56,106 nt of DNA from the NCBI GenBank assembly GCA_013792135.1, contig VMSP01000088.1, forward strand, positions 1 through 56,106, written 5' to 3'. This document shows, one piece after another, positions 17,552-26,810 of the stretch (positions within the stretch are counted from its first letter, which is position 1; every line of letters begins with the position of its first letter). The notes below the pieces were generated by a model, which worked only from the letters and a program-made list of their open reading frames with translations, searched no databases and was not told the origin of the DNA. The translations under genes were made by a program, and so were the position numbers. The DNA is from Desulfocapsa sp. (lineage in GTDB: Bacteria > Desulfobacterota > Desulfobulbia > Desulfobulbales > Desulfocapsaceae).

Positions 17552-19630
17552 TTAAAATTTATAGGTCAGCTTACCGTACACAGCCCGCCCAACTTCGGTG
17601 GGAAGGGTGAAGGTCTCCTGAACAAATTCAACGTGACCTCCGTCCAGCAGATTCTGGCCAACCAGCGACAGCTCGATCTCGGCCACCGGCCGCCAGGCGA
17701 GGCGCAGATCGCAGGTGGCGTACTCATCGATCGTGTACAAGCCATTTTGCGACAGAAGATAAACCGCGCTGGCACTCCCCACATAACGAAGCCAGATGTT
17801 CAGATCCAGGTCGTCGCGCAGATTGATAAATCCCCGTAACGAAGCCTGGTACTGAGGCTCTTCTCCAACCTGCCTGTCGAGCTCCATATTGCTGTCAAGA
17901 TAACTGTAGGCAAGATCAAGCTTCAGCCAATCAGTGGTCTGCCAGGCAAGGGCAAGTTCCAGGCCTTTGGATGCGGCAGAACCGCTATTGGTGGCCAGCT
18001 TAGTCTGCACAATACCGGTTCCAGTAAATGCAGTATCCTGTGGTTCAAATTTCCTCAATTTATCATAGTCATTGTAAAAGAGAGCTGCGTCCAGTGAGAA
18101 ATCATGAGAAACAAGAAAACGATATCCCAGTTCATAGGCTGTCAGTTTTTCCGCCTCCAAATCATTATTCCCCAACATTTGTATCATTACCGGTACGGGG
18201 GTAAGTGGATTATAAAAGGGGCTGGAGGGACCAAAACTGTCAGGGAAGGGCATGATCGCGGCAAGGACAGTCCCGTCATCCTCCACCCTGGAAGGCGTGC
18301 GTACTGCCCGGGAAACGGAGGTCCACAGCTTGTGATTGCTCTGTGGAGCCCAACGGAGACGAACACTGGGCTGGAACTCGAAACCGGTGTAATCATTATG
18401 CTCCAGCTTTGAACCAAGGGTCAGCCAGAAGCGGTCACGGGCAAGCATGATTTCATCCTGCAGAAAAACACTGTAGAGACTATCCTGAAGGCTATCCGGA
18501 TCCATTGTTACAATGGATACATCTGCAGGACTGAAATCATCATGGCTGGAACGATAACGCGCACCCCAGACGACATCATTCCGCTCCCCGACCTTTATGA
18601 GATGCTGCAACTCGACATCAAAACTGTCCCGCTCCTCTTTAACAAAGGCCTCATTACGTTTAGTTCCGTCATAATAGGCCTGCAGGGTAAATTTGGATTC
18701 TGATGACAGCACATGCTCCCAAAGTGCAACCATGTTTTTGCCGGAGACGTTCGTGTCGTCCTCAATAAAGCTGGAGAACCCGCCAGGAAGAGACCAGACC
18801 GAGGAAGGGACAGTCATCTGCTGGTCAATATTGCCGCTATAGATATCACCATGGAGAGTGAAGCTGTCTTTTGTCGTTAATGAAGAATCAAGGCGAAAGC
18901 CGCCACGCGCCATGTCCCAGTCATCATCGGCATCTTCACCTGTAGGATACTGAAATTCATCTCTGGCAAAGCCTTTAGCATAAAAACGGCCATAACTATT
19001 TTCACCAAAGGACGTCCCATAACGGGCGCCGGCAAAGGCCTGCTCCTGATTACCGCCCCCCAGGGAAACAAGGCCCCCCAAGGTATCAGCTGCATGTCTG
19101 GTGATAATATTAATAACGCCGTTTACCGCATTGGCACCCCAGAGGGTGGCACCGGGGCCGCGGATAACCTCGATGCGATCGATATCCTCCAGCATGACGT
19201 CCTGCACCTCCCAATATACTCCGGAATAGGTCGGAGTATAGACACTGCGTCCGTCGATCATTACCAGCAGCTTGTCGGCAAAACGGCTGTTGGCAGAGCG
19301 GCTGTTCACCGCCCATTTATTTGAGTCGATGCGGGCCACATTGATTCCGGGAACCATGCGCAGGGCATCGGGGATATTGGTTACACCGGATTTTCTCAGA
19401 TCATCATTGGTAATGACAAAAATAGCAGCAGCGCTGTCAGAGAGGTTCTGCACCTTTTTACTGACCGAGGTGACCTTGAGGCCCATCAGTTCCTCAATGC
19501 TTAATCCGGTCAGATCCTGCTCCTCGGCTCCTGAGACAGTGGGGTGCTGTAACAAAACAAGAGAGGCCAGAGCACATAAGAGCTTGTATTTTTTCACACC
19601 TTGAAAATTTTTTCCTGTCCCGGAACGCAT
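17552..19630 (-). CDS. TonB-dependent outer-membrane receptor
   Basis: Outer-membrane beta barrel of 692 residues with a signal peptide ending near TVSGAEEQ. A plug domain (~50-170) contains VFVITNDDLRKSG-like and IEVIRGPGATLWGANAVNGVINI motifs, and the barrel ends YGKLTYKF with the C-terminal phenylalanine needed for assembly. AGGAG lies seven bases before the ATG. It begins an operon with the YfiR-like, kinase and GGDEF-EAL genes instead of transport genes, so it may act as a signalling receptor as well as an importer. Substrate (siderophore, cobalamin or other) is not readable. A likely promoter lies at 19690-19719. Confidence 0.92.
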   Translation of the reverse strand: MRSGTGKNFQGVKKYKLLCALASLVLLQHPTVSGAEEQDLTGLSIEELMGLKVTSVSKKVQNLSDSAAAIFVITNDDLRKSGVTNIPDALRMVPGINVARIDSNKWAVNSRSANSRFADKLLVMIDGRSVYTPTYSGVYWEVQDVMLEDIDRIEVIRGPGATLWGANAVNGVINIITRHAADTLGGLVSLGGGNQEQAFAGARYGTSFGENSYGRFYAKGFARDEFQYPTGEDADDDWDMARGGFRLDSSLTTKDSFTLHGDIYSGNIDQQMTVPSSVWSLPGGFSSFIEDDTNVSGKNMVALWEHVLSSESKFTLQAYYDGTKRNEAFVKEERDSFDVELQHLIKVGERNDVVWGARYRSSHDDFSPADVSIVTMDPDSLQDSLYSVFLQDEIMLARDRFWLTLGSKLEHNDYTGFEFQPSVRLRWAPQSNHKLWTSVSRAVRTPSRVEDDGTVLAAIMPFPDSFGPSSPFYNPLTPVPVMIQMLGNNDLEAEKLTAYELGYRFLVSHDFSLDAALFYNDYDKLRKFEPQDTAFTGTGIVQTKLATNSGSAASKGLELALAWQTTDWLKLDLAYSYLDSNMELDRQVGEEPQYQASLRGFINLRDDLDLNIWLRYVGSASAVYLLSQNGLYTIDEYATCDLRLAWRPVAEIELSLVGQNLLDGGHVEFVQETFTLPTEVGRAVYGKLTYKF

Positions 19631-19689
19631 ACGAAAACTCCTGGCTCTTTTTAGTAAGGCCCATCAAAACAGCAAATCTTAAATATGTT

Positions 19690-19719
19690 AGGATACCAGA
19701 GACTGACACCGGTTAGCAA
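19690..19719 (-). promoter_or_regulatory. Possible promoter of the TonB-YfiR-kinase operon
   Basis: On the minus strand TTGCTA and TATCCT are separated by 18 bases, some 60 bases before the receptor start codon. Both boxes are imperfect, so this is only the best candidate in the 195-base gap between the two receptor genes. Confidence 0.35.
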
Positions 19720-19825
19720 ATTACTTTTGTGTATTTTATTGTTTTTCGAGAATATTTGACCACACCCAAAGGACGCGGTTTTTTACACATGAATAAAATC
19801 GTTTCCTTATGGCGGGGACGACCGT

Positions 19826-21817
19826 TCAGAAGCGATAGACTACTTTCAGGCGCAGACTCCTGCCATCCTGCTCCAGGGCGTTCTGCCAGTTGATGTCGGA
19901 TCCAGGGTGATCGTAACGCACATCAAACAGGTTATAGAGCCCCAGTGATACCTCCACTCCTTTTGCCCACTCGTCAGCCACCAGATTCAGATTTGACAGC
20001 CAGTAGCCGTCCAGGTCGGTGCCGTCGATGGCCTGGCGCTTGCTGTAATACTGTATTTCGGAGCCAAAGCTTAGGCCGGTCACAGGCAGCGGGCCGGAGA
20101 AATTGAGTTTGCCCAGCAGCTGGGGGGAATTGTCGAGGCCGGCGCCGCTTTCATAAGACACATCCTGGTAGGACACGCTACCCCGCAGGCGGCCAGTCCA
20201 GTCCCAAGTCTTGTCGGCAGAAAGCTCTACACCGTTGGCCTTCACATCTTCGTCCGACTGGTATTGCGAAATACCGCTGAGCGTATCCACCCCCAAGGTC
20301 ACCAGCCCCTGCATGGACCACTGATAAACTGAAGCGCGCAGATTCAGATTCTGTCGCAGGCGGTGATCCATCACCAACTCCAGAGTGTCGATGGTCTCGC
20401 TCTCCAGCTCTGGATTGCCGACCTGTGCCACACCATCCTCATAGTCACGTTCGTAGGCATTGGGCTCACGATGGGCGCGGCCGTACATTGTCTTCAAGGT
20501 GGTGTCGGGAGCCGCCTGCCAGATCAGCGCGGCGCGCGGGCTCAAATTGTTGTCGCTGGTGTCATTGCGGTCGCAGCGCAATCCCAGGGTCGCGGTCACG
20601 GTTTCACTGAGGGCCCATTCGTCCTGGGTATATACGCCCGCCCGCCAGCCCGAACCAGGGATAACGATATCGTTGGTGGAATCGACGATATCCTCGGTGG
20701 TCTGGTCGCGACGGCTGTTGTCCTGAAACTCCATTCCAACCATCAGCTTGTGGCCGGACCAGAAAGTGGAGAGCAGACCCAGTTCAACGCCCTGCCAGTC
20801 GCTGGAACCGGTGCTAAAATAGGGGGTGCCATAACTGAACAGCCCGGTGTAGCGTGTCCGTCCCATGAACAGCCGGGCTGACAAGTTCAGGTTGTCGCCA
20901 GCGAAGCTGTCCTGATAGCGCAACTGGGTCATCAGGGTGCGGTCACGCTCATATTGCCCGGATAGCAGGGGCTCGGAATAGAAGCTTGCGGTGGGGTCAT
21001 CCTTGTGGCGGTCTCCAGCGGAGAATTGAAACGACCAGGGGCCGCGGGCCAGATGGGTGAAGAATTCCTTGTCCCGCTCACCATCCATGCCGCTCGCCAC
21101 GCCGCTGTCGTTAGCATAGAAGTTGGGGTCGTCAGTCGCACCCGGATATTCGAAGAACAGATCCTCTCCCTTGGCCTTGTAGGCAGAGGCGGACAGCAGC
21201 ATATCGACCCCGTTGTCCAGTGTTTTGCCCCAGGTCGCCCGGCCCTGCCGCGCGGACTGCGGGCCTTCGTAAGACACCGCCAGTTCTGTGCCGTCCACCC
21301 CCGCGCCGCTACGCGTCACCACGTTGATGACGCCGAACAGGGCATTCTGACCATACACTGCGCCACCGGGGCCGGGAATGAATTCGATGCGCTCAATCAG
21401 ATCCAGGTCGAGGGGTAATACCCGATCAAACGATGCGCCGTCATACACCACATCGTTCCATCGATTGCCATTGACGGTGAGCAGCACGCGGGTATTGAAA
21501 TCGCCGGGCAGGCCAAAACCGCGCGTGCCCAGATAGCTGTACTGGCGGTCGTAGGTGGTATGGATTCCGGGCAGGCTGGCCAGGGCCTCGCTCAGGGTGC
21601 GCCAGCCGAAGGCCTTGATTTCGTTGCGGGTAATGATGCTGACGGCTGCGGCAACCTTGTCCTGCCTCTGCTCGTACTTGGAGGCACCGACGATGGTGAT
21701 ATCAAGCAGTTGCTCCACGGAGAGCTCGGTCAGATCCGTCTTGGCCCAGGCAGGGGGTGCCCAGGCAGCGGCCAACAACAGAGAAAGGAGGAGCAGACGT
21801 GAGTTAGGTCGGATCAT
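19826..21817 (-). CDS. Second TonB-dependent receptor, G+C-rich
   Basis: Outer-membrane receptor of 663 residues: signal peptide ending PAWAKTD, the ELSVEQLLDI N-terminal phrase, a plug with ERIEFIPGPGGAVYGQNALFGVINVVTRSG, and a barrel ending KVVYRF. GAGG lies seven bases before the ATG. It belongs to the same broad group as the receptor downstream, but its codons are visibly richer in G and C than those of neighbours on both sides. This suggests acquisition from a G+C-richer proteobacterium. It runs in the same direction as the 17.5-19.6 kb receptor but 195 bases away, so it is probably a separate unit. Substrate unknown. Confidence 0.9.
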   Translation of the reverse strand: MIRPNSRLLLLSLLLAAAWAPPAWAKTDLTELSVEQLLDITIVGASKYEQRQDKVAAAVSIITRNEIKAFGWRTLSEALASLPGIHTTYDRQYSYLGTRGFGLPGDFNTRVLLTVNGNRWNDVVYDGASFDRVLPLDLDLIERIEFIPGPGGAVYGQNALFGVINVVTRSGAGVDGTELAVSYEGPQSARQGRATWGKTLDNGVDMLLSASAYKAKGEDLFFEYPGATDDPNFYANDSGVASGMDGERDKEFFTHLARGPWSFQFSAGDRHKDDPTASFYSEPLLSGQYERDRTLMTQLRYQDSFAGDNLNLSARLFMGRTRYTGLFSYGTPYFSTGSSDWQGVELGLLSTFWSGHKLMVGMEFQDNSRRDQTTEDIVDSTNDIVIPGSGWRAGVYTQDEWALSETVTATLGLRCDRNDTSDNNLSPRAALIWQAAPDTTLKTMYGRAHREPNAYERDYEDGVAQVGNPELESETIDTLELVMDHRLRQNLNLRASVYQWSMQGLVTLGVDTLSGISQYQSDEDVKANGVELSADKTWDWTGRLRGSVSYQDVSYESGAGLDNSPQLLGKLNFSGPLPVTGLSFGSEIQYYSKRQAIDGTDLDGYWLSNLNLVADEWAKGVEVSLGLYNLFDVRYDHPGSDINWQNALEQDGRSLRLKVVYRF

Positions 21818-21945
21818 GGCAATACCTCATCGGCAAGTTTCTGCTACTGAATACCGGCATGGACAGAACCGAATTCAAGAACCATCTCAATCTAATCAAT
21901 AGCAAACCAACCTACAACTTCAGACCAAATCGTCTAAGGCCATTT

Positions 21946-22023
21946 GTAACTATTCAGCTGGAATTATTTACGTTATATTGGGAAAAGAGTTCTGTTGTCA
22001 ACCATAGAGTGCTGAATAGTTAC
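21946..22023. repeat. Small element bounded by 13-bp perfect inverted repeats
   Basis: GTAACTATTCAGC at 21946-21958 is matched by its exact reverse complement at 22011-22023, enclosing 52 AT-rich bases with no coding potential. It lies between the G+C-rich receptor gene and the ABC exporter genes. It resembles the remnant of a small non-autonomous mobile element, or a very large hairpin in the exporter leader. Confidence 0.55.
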
Positions 22024-22073
22024 CATTATGGTAGCATAAAGTTCTCTATCATTAAAAAAAATCAGATTTTTAT

Positions 22074-22958
22074 ATGAATCAAATAATCGAAGTCATAAAT
22101 CTCAGTAAATTCTTCGGAGAAAATCAAGCAGTAGCAGACGCCTCTTTTTCCGTCAAAGAGGGAATCTGTTTTGGCCTGCTGGGCCCCAATGGCGCGGGTA
22201 AAAGCACCACCATGGAGATCGTGGAGGATATTATTACCGCCAGCAGTGGTGAAATCCTCTACAAAGGTCAACCCAGAAGCGCCTCATTCCGCGAAGAGAT
22301 CGGAATCCAGTTCCAGCACACCTCGCTGCTCAATTTTCTCTCGGTGGAAGAGACCCTGCTCTCCTTTCACAAGCTGTATCAAGAGCCGGAAGACCTGCAA
22401 GTCCTGATCGAGCGCTGCGATCTCACCCCCATTTTAAAAAGGCGTAACGATCAGCTCTCCGGAGGCCAGCTGCAACGACTGATGCTGGCCTTAGCCCTAG
22501 TCAACCGACCGCGTCTGGTCTTCCTTGATGAGCCTTCAACCGGACTTGATCCGCAATCGCGACGAAATCTCTGGGATATAGTCCGCCAGATCAAGGAAGA
22601 AGGAAAGACCATCATCATGACCACCCACTCCATGGAAGAGGCCGAATACCTCTGCGACGAGGTGGCGATCATGGACATGGGCAGTATTATTGCCTGGGAC
22701 ACCCCGACCCGGCTGATTCAAACCCATTGCCAGGGCAACTCCATTCTCCTGCCCGAGTCAGCCTTTAAAATAAATCTGGACACTCTCCCCTTTACCTGGA
22801 AGCGGCGTGACAAGACCATTGTCCTTGAAACCGCCCATATCCCTGAAGGACTGAACAAATTGCTGCAGCTCGATATTGACCTGACCGACATGGCTATCCA
22901 CTCATCCAACCTTGAAGATGTTTTTTTATGTCTGACCGGCAAAGGTCTGAGGGACTAA
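22074..22958 (+). CDS. ABC-2 exporter ATP-binding subunit
   Basis: Cytoplasmic ATPase of 294 residues with Walker A GPNGAGKST (37-45), the ABC signature LSGGQLQRL, Walker B LVFLDEPSTGLDPQS and the switch histidine in MTTHSMEEAEYLCD. The domain order and the C-terminal extension fit the DrrA/NatA-like group that powers ABC-2 type exporters, and the matching permease follows 78 bases downstream. No clear Shine-Dalgarno sequence precedes the ATG, but the N-terminus aligns well with the family. Substrate cannot be assigned; such pairs move drugs, lipids or polysaccharides. Confidence 0.92.
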   Translation: MNQIIEVINLSKFFGENQAVADASFSVKEGICFGLLGPNGAGKSTTMEIVEDIITASSGEILYKGQPRSASFREEIGIQFQHTSLLNFLSVEETLLSFHKLYQEPEDLQVLIERCDLTPILKRRNDQLSGGQLQRLMLALALVNRPRLVFLDEPSTGLDPQSRRNLWDIVRQIKEEGKTIIMTTHSMEEAEYLCDEVAIMDMGSIIAWDTPTRLIQTHCQGNSILLPESAFKINLDTLPFTWKRRDKTIVLETAHIPEGLNKLLQLDIDLTDMAIHSSNLEDVFLCLTGKGLRD

Positions 22959-23036
22959 AGACCGATCTCCAGCAGAGACGCTGAGAAAGGATCTACGGAA
23001 CAATTACATATACCAAATAATTACGAAAATTTTACC

Positions 23037-24080
23037 ATGAACTTCAAACGCATGTGGGCCATGTTTACGGCCAGAAATCACGAATTTTTCCGAGACCGGG
23101 CCGCCTTTGGCTGGAATTTTGCCTTTCCCTTCCTGATCATTGTCGGCTTTGGTCTCATCTTTGGAGGCAAGGAGCATCAACAGTTCAAGGTTGGCCTCTT
23201 TACGAACACACTCCAGACACAGGAAACGGGAAGCACAGTGCCCCTTTCTTTTCAACAGGGGAAATATCTGCAGTTCATTGATTTTTCCAGTCAAGCAGAA
23301 GGTGAACAGAAACTGCAACATCACAAGATTGACCTGCTGCTCGACAGCCGGTCCCCGGAACACCACTACTGGATCAATGACTCTTCCCCCAACGGCTACA
23401 TTACGGAACAGATATTCCTCGCCTCCCTGATAAAAAACAGTGAGGGATTGGCCAGGAAACAGATTGTCAGAGGAGTACAGATCCGCTACATCGACTGGCT
23501 CTTCCCCGGAATTTTGGGCATGAACATGATGTTTTCTGCCCTCTGGGGGGTCGGCTATGTGGTGGTTCGCTATCGTAAAAACGGGGCTCTGAAAAGGCTC
23601 AAGGCCACACCTCTCACCTCTTTGGAGTACTTGAGTGCCCAGATGTTCTCCCGCATCTTTCTTATCATGTTCACCCTTATCGTGGTCTGGATCGGCTCCA
23701 ACCTGATCTTCCACTTCCAGGTCCACGGCAGCTATGGCGCCCTGGCCCTGATTTTTTTTCTCGGTGGCCTCAGTCTCTGCTCCATGGGCCTCGTTCTGGC
23801 CGCCCGCGGCACCAGCGAAGAGTTCACCAGCGGCATCCTTAACTTCATCTCCTTGCCCATGATGTTTCTCTCAGAGGTCTGGTTTTCCCTCGAAGGCTCT
23901 CCCGTCTGGATTCAGGGGATCACCAAGATCTTTCCCCTGACCCACCTGTTGACCGGGGCGCGCAAGATCATGAATGACGGAGCATCTCTCGCCGATGTCC
24001 AGAGCGAATGCCTGGTGCTCATAGCCACCACCCTTATCTGCCTTATCATTGCCGCTCGGCTCTTTTCCTGGAATGAATAA
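23037..24080 (+). CDS. ABC-2 type exporter permease
   Basis: Integral membrane protein of 347 residues. One membrane segment lies near the N-terminus (FAFPFLIIVGFGLIF), followed by an extracytoplasmic loop of ~130 residues, then about five segments in the C-terminal half (from LFPGILGMNMMFSALWGVG onward). This is the NatB/ABC2_membrane_3-like topology. It partners the ATPase encoded just upstream. Its last bases overlap the start of the TatD gene (TAATGATGG), so the exporter and TatD are co-translated although no functional link is evident. Confidence 0.9.
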   Translation: MNFKRMWAMFTARNHEFFRDRAAFGWNFAFPFLIIVGFGLIFGGKEHQQFKVGLFTNTLQTQETGSTVPLSFQQGKYLQFIDFSSQAEGEQKLQHHKIDLLLDSRSPEHHYWINDSSPNGYITEQIFLASLIKNSEGLARKQIVRGVQIRYIDWLFPGILGMNMMFSALWGVGYVVVRYRKNGALKRLKATPLTSLEYLSAQMFSRIFLIMFTLIVVWIGSNLIFHFQVHGSYGALALIFFLGGLSLCSMGLVLAARGTSEEFTSGILNFISLPMMFLSEVWFSLEGSPVWIQGITKIFPLTHLLTGARKIMNDGASLADVQSECLVLIATTLICLIIAARLFSWNE

Positions 24081-24913
24081 TGATGGCGTCGCCAGCCAGA
24101 TACCTTGACAGCCACTGCCACCTGCAGGAGAAAGGCCTGCCCCAGGTAACGGATGGAATTATGGCGAGGGCCAGAAACGCTGGAGTTGCCAGGATGCTGT
24201 GCAACACCACTTGTGAAGCAGATTGGCAGGCGGTGGGCGATCTGGCAGCAAGCAGACAGGAGGTCATCCCTTTCCTGGGCATCCATCCCTGGTTTGCGGA
24301 AAACGCCGGAACGGGATGGGAAGAACGACTTCGAGGCATGTTGAAACAGATTCCGGCTGGTATTGGCGAGACCGGACTGGATAAATGCTGCCGGACTGAT
24401 TTTTTGAGACAACAACAGATCTTTGAGACCCAGTTGCTGATAGCCTCAGAGCTGAAGCGTCCTCTGGTGATCCACTGCGTCAAGGCCTGGGGTAAACTCC
24501 TGGAGATACTGGAGGCGTACGCAAGCCAGTTGCCACCAATGATGATCCATTCTTTTGCCGGTTCCCGCGAGACCCTGCAGCGGCTGATCCGGCTAGGCTG
24601 CTTCATCTCCTTTTCCGGAAGACTGCTCGCAGACAGTAAACTCCACCCTTGTTTTCTGGCAACCCCACTTGCCAACCTGCTTTTGGAGACCGACAGCCAA
24701 GGACAGCCTGGAGTCGCCAGCACCATGAATGAAGCAGGAGCGACCGACGTGCCGGCTCAACCCTATAACCATATACTGTTCTCTGATGAGCCAGCAGCCA
24801 TCAGTCATCTTTACCAGTTAGCAGCGAGGATGCGAGGAATGGTTCTGGACGAATTTTGCCAAGGAATATGGAGAAATGGAGAGATTTTCACGCATACAAT
24901 CCTTCCTCGGTGA
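24080..24913 (+). CDS. TatD-family metal-dependent hydrolase
   Basis: Predicted metal-dependent (deoxyribo)nuclease of 277 residues with the amidohydrolase-type metal ligands: YLDSHCHL near the start, GIHPWF, IGETGLDK, VIHCVKAW, MIHSFAGS and LLETDSQ. The order and spacing match TatD/YcfH proteins, whose members act as 3'-5' exonucleases or quality-control nucleases. The start overlaps the permease stop codon, and the end overlaps the next gene by 38 bases in another frame. That compact packing with the E1-like gene suggests a conserved housekeeping pair. Confidence 0.88.
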   Translation: MMASPARYLDSHCHLQEKGLPQVTDGIMARARNAGVARMLCNTTCEADWQAVGDLAASRQEVIPFLGIHPWFAENAGTGWEERLRGMLKQIPAGIGETGLDKCCRTDFLRQQQIFETQLLIASELKRPLVIHCVKAWGKLLEILEAYASQLPPMMIHSFAGSRETLQRLIRLGCFISFSGRLLADSKLHPCFLATPLANLLLETDSQGQPGVASTMNEAGATDVPAQPYNHILFSDEPAAISHLYQLAARMRGMVLDEFCQGIWRNGEIFTHTILPR

Positions 24914-25622
24914 GGAAGGATTCAAACAATTGCAACAAAGCTTTATCACCATCGTCGGGATCGGCGCGGTGGGCGGCCATGTCGCCGAAGGGCTGGCCAG
25001 ATCCGGGGTTAGCCGGCTGCGCCTGGTCGACTTTGATACCATCCATCCATCTAACATCAACCGCCAGATCATGGCCCTTGACACCACTCTGGGCCGCCCC
25101 AAGGTCGAGGTGGCGAAGGAACGAATTGCGGCCATCAACCCCGCCTGCCGGGTGGAGGCACTGCAACTCTTTGCCGGTGATGAAAGCCTGGAACAGATCC
25201 TGTCGCCGGCTCCCGATATCCTGATTGATGCCATCGACTCCATGAACCCCAAGGTACAGCTGCTGACCGCTGCCCACACCCGCCACATCCCAATCATCTC
25301 ATCAATGGGAGCTGCCCTGCGCAGTGATCCCACCCAGATCCGCATCGCTGATATCATGGACACCAAAAACTGCCCCCTGGCCAGACGCCTGCGCCAACGG
25401 CTCAGACGCGCCGGCATCGAACGAGGCATCTCCTGTGTCTTTTCCACGGAAGCGGTTTCCTACCATTATGATGAGCCGGAAGAAACACCCGACCCTGACG
25501 AACCTATGGCCAACCGGGGACATCAGCGTCGCAGCCTGGGCAGCCTGCCCACCCTGACCGGTATCTTCGGTCTTGTCATCGCCAATGAAGTCATCATGAG
25601 ACTTAGCAGCAAGCAGCTCTAA
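24876..25622 (+). CDS. tcdA: tRNA threonylcarbamoyladenosine dehydratase (ThiF/E1-like)
   Basis: E1-like ATP-dependent enzyme of 248 residues that cyclises t6A at position 37 of tRNAs to ct6A. It begins with the family phrase RIQSFLGEEGFKQL, followed by the nucleotide-binding IVGIGAVGGHVAEGLARSGV, DFDTIHPSNINRQ, DAIDSMNPKVQL and the late segments CVFSTE and GSLPTLTGIFGLVIANEV, all typical of TcdA/CsdL. A general ThiF/HesA enzyme is the alternative, but length and motifs favour TcdA. The gene starts inside the end of tatD with AAGGA and GGAG upstream. A GGCACAT-ATGTGCC hairpin lies 35 bases past the stop. Confidence 0.88.
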   Translation: MERFSRIQSFLGEEGFKQLQQSFITIVGIGAVGGHVAEGLARSGVSRLRLVDFDTIHPSNINRQIMALDTTLGRPKVEVAKERIAAINPACRVEALQLFAGDESLEQILSPAPDILIDAIDSMNPKVQLLTAAHTRHIPIISSMGAALRSDPTQIRIADIMDTKNCPLARRLRQRLRRAGIERGISCVFSTEAVSYHYDEPEETPDPDEPMANRGHQRRSLGSLPTLTGIFGLVIANEVIMRLSSKQL

Positions 25623-25657
25623 ACTCATCTCTGCACACGAGAGCAACGAAACATAAC

Positions 25658-25675
25658 GGCACATCAATATGTGCC
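25658..25675 (+). terminator. Weak hairpin after tcdA
   Basis: GGCACAT and ATGTGCC form a perfect seven-base stem with a CAAT loop 35 bases after the tcdA stop. There is no following T run, so a termination role is uncertain. The rest of 25676-25934 is AT-rich with no gene recognised. Confidence 0.3.
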
Positions 25676-25934
25676 ATTCATCAATCAATACTTTCAGCAA
25701 GTTACAAAAAACATCAATATGGATTAATATTGTTTTCAATCATACCTGTAACCTCAAGCAATCTGAGCCATTCTTGTTGCACTTCTTTTCCATCAAACAT
25801 TTCCATCTCCCCCTACCCGGCGCCAATTCTGAAAATTCACACCCTATCTGAACTTAAAATTTTATTTCCTGGCGCTGATGCGCTACAATGAAAAAAAATG
25901 GTCATCATATCCATACAAACAGGAAGAGGTCACC

Positions 25935-26798
25935 ATGCATTCCAGACCCCCCAGGCAGATTGAACCTACTTTAGCCTTTACACTCATGAAGCTTGCCCTC
26001 CAGGTCTTTGAAAAAAAAGTCGCCGAGCTGACCATGGAAGAGTATGCAGAGGCGTACCTACAGGCCTGCCATGAGATGTCCCTGCAAGAAAAGATCCTTC
26101 TGTCTGAAGCAGCCTGTGGGGTTATAATTCCGCACAAGACAATTCTGGCAACCCTCTTCACCCTCCAGGCAGAGCATGGTGATCCAGAAAATTTCTTCCA
26201 CTATCTGCAAAGAAACAATCTGCAACTCGATGACTACCTCATCGTTCTGCGCAATGATCTGACGGTTGAGACCATTCTTGCCAGAATTGCTTTTCATGCC
26301 GATCCCGTAAGCCATCAGGAGCTGGAAGCTTACTACGATAACCATCTGGATTCATTCTATTCTCCTGAACAACGCGGCACTCGCCATATCTTCATCAGTA
26401 CTGAGCACACTTACTCGGACCGGAAGGCAGATGCTCTCCGACATCGAATACAAGCTCTTCACTCCCGACTGCAGCACGATCCGCAGAACTTCAGCATGGA
26501 GGCCCGGCTTCATTCTGACTGCACCACAGCTATCGACGGCGGATACTTCGGACGAGTCAGCCCTGGTGATCTCTGCGCCACTCTGGACCATGCCCTTTTT
26601 CGACTTGCAACCGGTGAGATCAGCCCAATCATCCAGACAGCACAGGGATTTCATATCCTCTTCTGCGAGGCCATCCATCCGGGACAGCGCTTAACCTTCC
26701 AGCAGGCCTCTCAGCAGATTCAACAGATTTTGACCAGAGAGAAAAGGAATACTGCCTGCAGGACCTGGATCAAATCGTTATTTCATAACCTCAAATAA
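25935..26798 (+). CDS. Cytoplasmic parvulin-type prolyl isomerase, NifM-like
   Basis: Protein of 287 residues with an N-terminal helical chaperone-like half and a C-terminal PpiC/rotamase domain (ARHIF-like start TRHIFIST, then DGGYFGRVSPGDL, HALFRLATGEISPII and GFHILFCE). There is no signal peptide or membrane anchor, unlike periplasmic SurA or PrsA. The soluble layout and the phrase HSDCTTAIDGG recall NifM, which matures nitrogenase iron protein. No nif genes are in the window, so a NifM role is a suggestion only. The ATG at 25935 has AGAGG upstream; an in-frame start 19 codons earlier has none. It is followed by the DUF342 gene after 12 bases. Confidence 0.75.
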   Translation: MHSRPPRQIEPTLAFTLMKLALQVFEKKVAELTMEEYAEAYLQACHEMSLQEKILLSEAACGVIIPHKTILATLFTLQAEHGDPENFFHYLQRNNLQLDDYLIVLRNDLTVETILARIAFHADPVSHQELEAYYDNHLDSFYSPEQRGTRHIFISTEHTYSDRKADALRHRIQALHSRLQHDPQNFSMEARLHSDCTTAIDGGYFGRVSPGDLCATLDHALFRLATGEISPIIQTAQGFHILFCEAIHPGQRLTFQQASQQIQQILTREKRNTACRTWIKSLFHNLK

Positions 26799-26810
26799 AG
26801 AAGCCAACTC

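Noticed and set aside
22074-24080. Idea that the ABC pair is a defence or bacteriocin export system.
   Set aside because: The ATPase and permease are of the common ABC-2 type with TatD and TcdA genes following; no toxin or immunity gene is near.
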